A stretch of 64,000 bases of DNA. It comes from Diphasiastrum complanatum (taxonomy: Eukaryota; Streptophyta; Lycopodiopsida; Lycopodiales; Lycopodiaceae). Made by a program: the position numbers and the translations under genes. Location: assembly GCA_029204225.1 (NCBI GenBank), contig CM055109.1, positions 44,517,054-44,581,053 of the forward strand. Reading direction: 5' to 3'. Positions 36,301-45,900 of the stretch are shown one piece after another. The notes beneath the pieces are model-generated. The model searched no databases. It was not told the origin of the DNA and saw only the letters and a program-made list of their open reading frames with translations. Positions within the stretch are counted from its first letter, which is position 1, and the number at the start of each line of letters is the position of its first letter.

Positions 36301-39300
36301 ATCTTTGATGAATCCAAGATGTATGAAGACGAGGATGCTGAGAAGATAGATACATCCAGTGGGAAAGATGGTATAGTGAGAATACCACCTGATGATGATC
36401 CATTCATTGACCTTCCGAGTGATGAACATGAGGATATATCTCAGGATACTACTGCTCAACCTCAAGAGACAGGTTGGAGAGGTAGGGACAAACCTTTTGG
36501 TGCAAGAAGGATTGAAATTGCAGGTGACAAACGCAAGGAGAAGATGTACCGTGGGATACATTTTCACCAGGAAGCCGATCACCTGACAGGAAGCTCCCTA
36601 AGTGGTTTGAGAGATTGTTGGAGAGCCGCGACATGGATGACTTTCCAGGATCATCTAGCCAGGGAGAGCTACGAAGATCAACAAGAGAGAAGACACAACC
36701 TGAGAGGTATGAAGCAAATTATGCTCTCTTATCTAATATTATTCAAAGCAAAGAACCTTCGACTTTTGGTGAAGCGAAGGGTGATGACATTTGGGTCAAG
36801 GCCATGGGAGAGGAGATGGAGTCAATTGCTAAGCATAGCACATGGGACTTAGTAGAACCACCAGTTGGCAAGAAACCCATTGGTTGCAAATGGGTATACA
36901 GGACTAAGTACCATGCAGATGGAAGCATAGCAAAGCACAAGGCAAGATTGGTGATCAAAGGGTATGCGCAAAGTAAAGGCATCGACTATGAGGAGACCTT
37001 TGCGCCGGTATGTAAGTGGAATACTCTACGTCTACTTGTTGCTTTAGCTTCACATTTTGGTTGGCCTTTGCATCAGATGGATGTGAAATCTGCTTTTCTG
37101 AATGGTGAGTTGGAAGAAGAGGTGTTCATGGATCAACCTGAAGGCTTTGTAGCGAAGGGACAGGAAAATAAAGTATGTCGCTTGAAGAAAGCACTTTATG
37201 GTCTTAAACAGGCACCACGTGCGTGGTATAGCAGGATTGATGCCTACTTTCGTTCAAAGGGGATGGTGAGAACACACTCTGATCCAAATCTATATGTCTT
37301 ATGCTTTGATGGTATGGTTGCTTTGATTGCTCTTTATGTTGATGACTTGATTATTACGGGAAATAATCAAGAGATGATAGACATGATCAAGAAAGACCTC
37401 ATGGAACAATTCGAGATAACAAATCTCAGCCTGATGCATTATTGCCTTGGAGTAAAGGTGTGGCAAAAAGGACACGAAGTGGGTTTAACATAGGTGAAGT
37501 ATGTCAAAGAGTTGCTGCACAGGTTTAGGTTGCAGGATTGCAAACCAGTGAATACTCCTATTGAGCCAGGTAAAAAGCTTTCTAAGCTTGATGAGTCACA
37601 GTCATTTGATGCTACGCTGTATAGGCAGTTAGTAGGGAGCTTGATTTACCTTACCACGACTAGACCAGATATATGCTATGTTGTTGGCATTGTAAGTCAG
37701 TTTATGGGAGCACCTACGGAAACGCATTGAAGGCAGCTAAACGCATTCACTTCAGAGTATGGCTTGATTTATAGGAAGCATGATGGTTTATTTGAGTTGT
37801 GTGGCTATGTGGATGCGGATTGGGGCCACCACAAGGTATGTATTCCAGTTTTGTGGTAGTTGCTTTTTCTGGTCTAGTAAGAAGCAAAGTACAATTGCTC
37901 TTTCAACCACAGAGGCAGAGTATAAGGCAATGTGTAGTGCAGCACAAGAAGCTATATGGTTGAGACAAATCTTGGAAGAAGTTGGCATGAAGCAGAAAAA
38001 TCCCACGATATTACATAGTGACCGTCGGAGTGGCATTCAGCTAGCAAAGAATCCAATGTTCCATGCGAGAACTAAACACATTGAGATTCAGTATCACTTT
38101 ATACGTGAGAGGCTGCCGAGTCGTGAAATTCATGTTGTTCATTGTAGCACAGAAGAACAACTAGCTGATATTTTCACTAAGCCACTTGTTGGAGAAAAGT
38201 TTGATAAGTTTAGATCAAAGCTTTCTGTACTTAAAGTTTGTTGACTTTAAAGCTATGTATATGACTGTATATAAAGTTGACTCTACTTTAAGGGAGAGAG
38301 TTAGAATTAAAGTAGAATCACTGTGCTACTGTACTGTGGGTCCTATCAGTGGATAAGGATCAGTTGGCCTCGCCACGAGGCAAGTCGACGGGACACGCGT
38401 CCCGCCAACGGCAACCTGGGTCATGCATGGGTTGCCTGAGTGAACAACTATATGTACAGTGTAATTTCGTTTTGAGAAATACAGTTGCTATGTGAGCTTG
38501 CTGTGGAGAGTGTTTTCTGTCTATGTTACTGTGTAGCATGATCTGTGTTCCTGTGCAAAGCAAATTCTAAGTGGTGCAACCATACCTATTTGGAAGTTCA
38601 CAAGTGACAAGTGACAAGTCAGTGGACCGTGGTCACGACTCACTTACAGGTGACAAAACAAGATGAATCATGATTTACGATAAATCCGAGAGGAATCAAG
38701 ATAGATCTTGAATTGTAAATTGTAATTCAAATTTCATGGCAGATTCCAATGATAAATGATCATTTGAATATTCATGATTAAACATAAATAGCTAGCTGCA
38801 GCCTGCAAATTGCAATTAGCAAGTAATTTACAATTAACGCCTGCAATTTAAGTTTTAACAATCACTGTGACGCCGTGACTGCATCTCGATCTGCCAAAAA
38901 AGACAAATTTGAAATTACAATACAATTTAGAAATTAGATGATCAATGATATTGAAACTTCAAACTTGATGTATCATGTGAGCTAAAAGTTAAAACTTAAA
39001 ACTTGATCAATGTTTGAACTTTGAAGTGTAAGAGTCTTAGAGTTGAATGTTTACCTCTCGGTCTGGGCCCCATCCCCGAAGGGCCAACCTCCTCCGATGC
39101 GACAGGAGTGAGTAGCGTGTCAGGAGCATGCATGCAAGGGGCAATCTCGTACCCCCTCAAACGTAACAAATGTGCCCTGATGCGTGTGGGCCCTCCAATG
39201 TAAGACTGGTGACAGTATCTGCAAGTCCATCTCTTCGTGCCCGATGTGCTATAGGCCGCAGCAATGGTGACGTGATCCCACAAGGGATCCCTATCCCTCA

Positions 39301-39309
39301 ACATAGTGG

Positions 39310-39346
<37 letters not shown>

Positions 39347-39910
39347 GTGACAGTCTACAGATCTCTCTAAGTTCTAACTTCTAAGTTCTAAGTTCTAACT
39401 AGACTCTACTACCTAGTAACTACTTAGTACTAACTAGTAACTACTAACTCAGACTAGTCACTAACTCCTAACTTCTAAGTTCTAACTTCTAACTAAGTAG
39501 CTACCCAGGTTCCACACCCATCTCACAATGCCCACTGCCCACACACACACACAATCTCAGTGCTCAAGCCTCACACAAACTCACAGTGCAGTGTGCACAC
39601 TTCTCAAAACTCACACACACACACACACACAATGCACACATGTCACACACACACACACACAATATCATAATATCACACACACACTCTCTCTCTCACACAC
39701 ACTCACTGATTCACTCACACACACTGTACACATCAAAAGACAGTGGACACACACACACATAGTGCACACACACACAATATCACACAATCACTCACACACA
39801 TACAAAATCACACCATTTTCTCTCTCTCTCTCGCACTGAGCACACACACAATCTGAATGGCAAATGCACAGTGCACACAGAGTGCTGACTCCTGAGTGCA
39901 CACCCACCCC

Positions 39911-39965
<55 letters not shown>

Positions 39966-42900
39966 GCGCGAACAGAATCCCGAGGGCCAATGGAATCATT
40001 TTAGGGATGTCATCGGGGCATGCATGAATTGACTCATGAGTGAGACACTATAAGAAATGTCCGGTCTTGAATTACATAGGTAAATGAGACAGCCAATAGC
40101 TTGACAATATAAAGTAGTGTCAAATGATTCACCATCACCTTGACTACTTAATTTTAGACCTGTCTCCATAGGTGTAGCAACCGGCTTGCAATCTTCCATC
40201 TTGAACCGCTTCAAAATCTGCCCAATGTAGCGTTCTTGAGAGATGAAAATTCCAACCCCTTCTTGTACAAATTCAAGACCAAGATAAAAGTGCAATAGGC
40301 CTAAATCTGAGGTTTCAAAAACCATACCAAGATCAAGTATTACGGCATCAATCTGCTGCTCATTACTTCCCATAATAATAATATCATCAACATAAAGCAA
40401 AATAATGATGATATAATCTGAAGTATGCTTGACATAAAGAGTAGATTCGCTAGGACTATTAGTAAACCCTCGATCACAAAAGTAGGCATGTATCTTTTAA
40501 TACCACATCCTCGGAGCTTGCTTCAGTCCATAAAGTGCCTTCTTGAGAAGACAAACTTTATCTTCTTGGCCATCAACCAAAAAACCAGCAGATTGTTGAA
40601 GGTCCACTTCCTCATTGAGATCACCATTGAGGAATGTTGTCTTTATGTCAAGTTGCCGCAAACGCCAACCAAAGTGGGCAACCAAAGAGGTTACTACCCT
40701 CACGGTAGTCATCCGAGTAGTAGGAGAAAAAGTCTTCTTATCCCCTTTTGCTGAGCATAGCCTTTGGCAACGAGCCTTGCCTTGTACCTTTCAATGGTAC
40801 CATCTGCCTTATACTTGATTTTGTATACCCATATAAAACCAATTGCCTTCTTCTCATGAGAAAAATCAACAAGAACCAAAATCTGGCTTCATAAGTGAGT
40901 CATACTCATCTTGCATCGCATCCTCCCAACATTTTACTCCCTTGGCCTGCTCATAGAAAACAGGTTCTTCTGCAACATCTCCATGAGATGTAAGAGCAAA
41001 ATCTGAAAAATCAGCATAGTCCACTAATTTGTAGAGGCACGTGTCTTTCCATCATAAAATGAACTTACTTTGTTGTCCCGCAAAGTCGACAACAGCCATC
41101 GTGGGACTGTTTTGGGCTGTCCAACAGCCATGTCTCTTCTTACAATTTGCTATCCAAGATCTTCCGACACTGCACTTGGCTGTCCAAGATCTTCCAAAAC
41201 TGGTCCTTGTTGTCCAACAGTTCCTGCAGGCTGATTATGAGCAACAATGGGCGGTTCTTGATGAACATTAGGCTCTAAACTTGATGAGGTGTTGGGCAGG
41301 TCGAAACTGGTTGATTGCTGCCCCTTATCTCCAACAATAGTAGATGGTACCAAATCTGGAAAAACTTCAACATTCACACTATGTGGGCTGTCCCCCTTCA
41401 AGATATGAGTTGGGACCACATCCAATGAATTCTTTTCATCAAAATGCACATCACGACTAACAATAATCTTGTTAGTGCTCAAATTGAACAGCCTATAGCC
41501 TTTGCTTTCACTACTATAGCCAACAAAAATGCATTTAACTCCTTTATCCTCAAGCTTTGTACGAAGTTTATTTGGAACAAAAGCATAAGCCGTACAACCA
41601 AAAATGCGAAAGTGAGAGATTGTAGGCTTCTTTCCATACCAAACTTCATAAGGAGTTAATACTTTCAATGCTTTAGTAGGACAACGATTGCTTATGTATG
41701 CTGCCATTATAACCGCTTCAGCCCAAAACTTGTGAGGCAACCCCTTTGCTTTGAGCATGCAACAGGCCATCTCCATAAGTGTGCGATTCTTTCGCTCGGC
41801 AACACCATTTTGTTGAGGCGTATAGGGAGTTGTCATTTGATGTAGAATTCCCTTTTCTCAAAAAACATGCACCGAACGTATTCTTAATGTATTCCCCTCC
41901 TCGATCGGTGCGTAGGGTCTTCAAAGAATGCCCAAACTGATTTTCCACCATTGCTAGAAAATCTTTGAAACGTTGAAAAACTTCCGATTTAGCCTTCATA
42001 GGATAGATCCATGTAAAACGGGAAAAGTCATCAATAAAAGTCACAAAATAGATGCACTTTCCAATGGATTCGGTCCTCATTGGCCCACAAACATCACTAT
42101 GAACCAAATCAAATTTATCAAGAACCCTTATAGTTCCATCAATTGGAAAAGGTTTCCTTTGAAACTTTCCAAGTATGCACCCCTCGCATACATGCCCTTC
42201 CGGCTGCTCAATAGTAGGAATGTCTTCTACCATATTAAATGTCTTCAGCTTCTTCAAACTTGCAAAGTTGAGATGCCCAAACCTTGCGTGCCACAATTCA
42301 GCCAACTCCAATGATTGTGATGTAGAAGCAACAAGACATGTAGAGAGAATTCGTCACTCATAGGTATCCATAATGAATAAGCCAGCATGCATTGTTCCCG
42401 AAACAATAATCAAGAGGGATCTTTTAGGATCCTTGACAAGACACTTATCTTCTTTGAACTCAACAACTAGTCCTTGCTTCAGCATAGTTGAAACCGAAAG
42501 AAGATTCTTCTTGATTCCCGGAACATAAAGCACATTCTTAATGTACTTTTCTTCACCATTAGGCAAAATGATGGCTACAATTCCAATTCCATGACTAATA
42601 AGATGCATCATCCGCACATAATACCTTACTTCCATTTTGCACTTTCACTAATTTAGTGAATGCTTCTTTGCGAGAAGTCATATGACGAGTAGCACCACTA
42701 TCAATCACCCATTCAATGGGCTGAAAATCAGCAGCTTGCAAAACAGAATCTGAATTCCTCATAGATGTAGTAGTACTAGTAGACGCAATATTAGACACAA
42801 AACCATAGTCTTGGTTGAAGAGATCACCACTAACTTCAAGCTCTTGCTCCAAAGTAGCAAGTGAAGCACTAGTATCAATTCCTTTACTCTCCTCTTTCGC

Positions 42901-45900
42901 AAGCTTCTTCTTACAATCCTTGATGAAGTGCCCATACCTTTTGCAATAATGGCACTTCCCTTTCTTCTTTTGAGGGTTGACATTTTGACCTCCAACCGTC
43001 TTTTGCTCATCCTTGGAAGGAGGATTCCCCTTTCCTTTTGACTTGCCTTTGCCCTTGCCTTTCGTGAAGAAAACTTGATCTTGTTGAGTGTCACCCGCAA
43101 AGTTTTGCCTCGTTTGCTCCTCTTGAAGAAGCAGCCCAACAAGTTCATCAAAGGAGAGTTGTTGTCCCCTAAGAGAGATACTCAAAGATGAAACAAATGG
43201 AAGATAAGATGAAGGTAATGAGTTGAGAGTAATGGAAACAAATTGAGCATCCTCAATTATCTCATCAATATTGAGAAGCTCCTCACAAAGATCCTTGATC
43301 TTCGTCAAGTGATTGGTCACTTGATCCCCTTCTTACATCTTCAACAAAGAAAGCTGATTTCTAAGATACACCACTCTTGCTGGATTTTTGACTCTATACA
43401 TAGTATAAAGTGTATCCCACGCACTTTTAGATGTCTTACAAGACCTAATATGAGGTAAGATAGATCTTTTCACAGCAAGAGCAACCATAGAATGTGCTTG
43501 TGCATCCCTTCTATCCCACTTCTTTTATTCTTCCGAAGATGTAGAAGATGATGTTGATGATGATGATCCACGAGGTGTAGGAGGTGCCAAAGACGGAGGC
43601 CTTTCCTCATCACCATTGACCAAATCCCACAGCCCTTTCGCTATGAGAAGATTCTTCATCATGTAACTCCACAAGGAGTAGTTTGTGCCATCCAACCGAT
43701 CTTCACTAAACAAAGAACCGATAGCTTCCGATTCTTTAGCCATTACCTAAAACAAAATTTCAGCTTGTAGTAGATAGGAAAGAGAGCCTTGCCACAACCA
43801 AATCTACTCAAAAATTTGCAACAAACAAAGAGCTAAAAGTAGGAGCACAAGATGTCTTTCAATCTGCAACCAAAGTGCCCAAGATAATGGATAGATGGCT
43901 GTCTTTCTGCACAAAAAAACCAGCTTCTTGAAAATTAGGTTAGCTTCGATTGAAGCCTACACCGAAACCCAATTAGGAAGCCAAATAGTGTGATCAACAC
44001 ACACTCCAATAGGGCTGTTGAAAGCGCCCTACTACTTGCTGAGAATCTGCAAATTTCCAGCCACAAGTTGACCTAACCCTGAATAGGGTTTGCTGAATTT
44101 TGGGCGCCCTCCTACACAAATGCAAACCTGAAAACAAAAACAGCAAGATAATGAGACACCACAACCAAAAAACAGTAGCAGATTTTTGGGCGCCCTCCTC
44201 CAAACAAAACTTGCTGAAAACTGGTTGCATAAAAATCAGATTTGAGATTCTGATTTTTGGGTGCCAAAAATTGCTCCTCCAAGATCTCTGATGGCCGCCC
44301 TCCTTCAACCTAAAAAGAGACAAAAAAGCTGATCCAAACTCCACTTGAAAAGATCAGCAAGATGCTGAAATTTCACAACAAAAAGCAGAGAAGCTCCTCT
44401 TCTGGTAGAGCGCCAACAAACAAGCTTGTTGCAAATCCGGTAGCTCTGATACCATGTAGGAAAGCAAGAGTCAAGTCACCAAGATCTAGTTATCAATCAA
44501 TCTCCACAAAAAACAAGAGAGAAGAGGCTAGGCGCCCAACTCTAAGAGAGAGAGAGAGAAAACAGCAACAAGAGCAATGGAGAGCAATGCTTAGCCAAAC
44601 TGTAATCTAAGTACTCTACCTGGATGTGACCAAATGCCACCAAACCCTAAGGTTAACCACTTACTAAATGTAGGGCACCCCCAAAAGTCAAGATAGGGCC
44701 CCTAAACAAAATTAGACCCCTAAGGACCCATGAGTCAGTACATGACCAAATTTGGGTCCAACTGAACTTAAGACAAACTTAAGATGGCCTAAATAACTAA
44801 ATACCCATGGTTACACAAATCTCGAGCTTTTGGGTCAAAGTAACCTATGGATTAACTTTAGCATAGTCATTTTTTTCTAGCAGAATTCAACTAATTGTGA
44901 TTTTGTATTCCCATTCTTTCTTTGTTATCCATACCATCACTGTCTAACATGATGAGGAGGCTTCTACAGGAAAGTTTTCATTGAAATTGTCCAATTAATC
45001 TATTATGCATGGTCTTTCGTCAGTTCAGGCATTATAATCTTCTCAAGTTGTTGCACAATTACACAATATGGATCCTTTTGCAAGTCCCTTAAGCCACTAT
45101 TTAGCTCCATCATTAGCAGGGTTGGCTCAATTGGTTAGCTTGGCATCCAAAGTTTCTTTGGTCCAAAGTTCAGGCCCCCTCAAAACCAAGATGCATTATT
45201 TAGCTCCAAGAGATGTTAATACATTCATGGCATTCTATGTCCATATGTCAAGCTTGGGGTCTATTTCTTTTGGTTAACGGCATAGAATCTAATAACAACT
45301 TTGTGATGAAATTGGTTAGCCATGATAGCCTCATTGATGTAATCATTTGGCTTTCTTCTTCCATCCACACATCTTGGAAGAATGTTCTTGAGAAACTAGT
45401 GTGATTCAAATTGTCATTCTGCATCCACTGTGATATTGCGACATCCTTTGACCAAGTCCACTTTTGTCGTGTGTTGCTTCATTTTTGTGACATAAAATTT
45501 TACTCTCTCTACCATCAACATGATTCTTTTTGGCATTTGCAACATTAGCATTTTCAATTTTCTAGCATCGACATCTTAACTTTTGAGGTATTACCGTGTT
45601 CACTTTGGCGACATTAGCATATTCATTTTGTAGCTTCGGCATTGATTTTTGTCTTATTCATTCTAATACCAACAATGCACGTGTGGTTTTTGGTATATTG
45701 AAGACATTTACAATATTTATATCATGACAACTACTTGGAACTCGTGTCAACAATTTATTAACTGCGATTTACGTTGTTAGCTTGATATTTTGGACCCATT
45801 AAATGTTAGTGACATTTAGTAATTAGAGGCTTTGATTGGGCCATAAAAGCACCATAATTAGGGCACTCCAAAATTAGGACAAGTTAAGGACCTTAATGTT

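Larger units (their letters stand above)
32619..38572 (+). mobile_element. Ty1/copia retrotransposon, full length, recently inserted
   Basis: Two 274 bp LTRs (32619-32892, 38299-38572) differ at about seven positions. The target duplication GGTGC lies at 32614-32618 and 38573-38577. A primer site for initiator Met tRNA and a purine tract AAGGGAGAG before the right LTR are present. Internal order is gag, protease, integrase, RT, RNase H, as in copia. The exact outer base is uncertain by one or two because the LTR does not start with TG. In-frame stops make it non-autonomous. Confidence 0.92.
29780..39310 (-). mobile_element. hAT-superfamily DNA transposon, split by a copia insertion
   Basis: The minus-strand exons together make a hAT transposase: BED zinc finger, DUF659-type core and C-terminal dimerisation domain. 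The copia element at 32619-38572 sits inside the core exon; removing it restores one GGTGC target and a continuous motif. I could not fix the terminal inverted repeats or the 8 bp duplication, so the limits given are those of the recognisable coding parts. The whole lies within FLN1 intron 2, on the same strand as FLN1. Confidence 0.8.

Noticed and set aside
40000-44454. Second half of the copia element at 32.6-38.6 kb
   Set aside because: Opposite strand, different gag and zinc knuckle, its own primer site; it is a separate family.
44443-44454. tRNA gene from the GCTCTGATACCA match
   Set aside because: Only the 12 bp complementary to the tRNA end is present, beside an LTR; no cloverleaf can be drawn.
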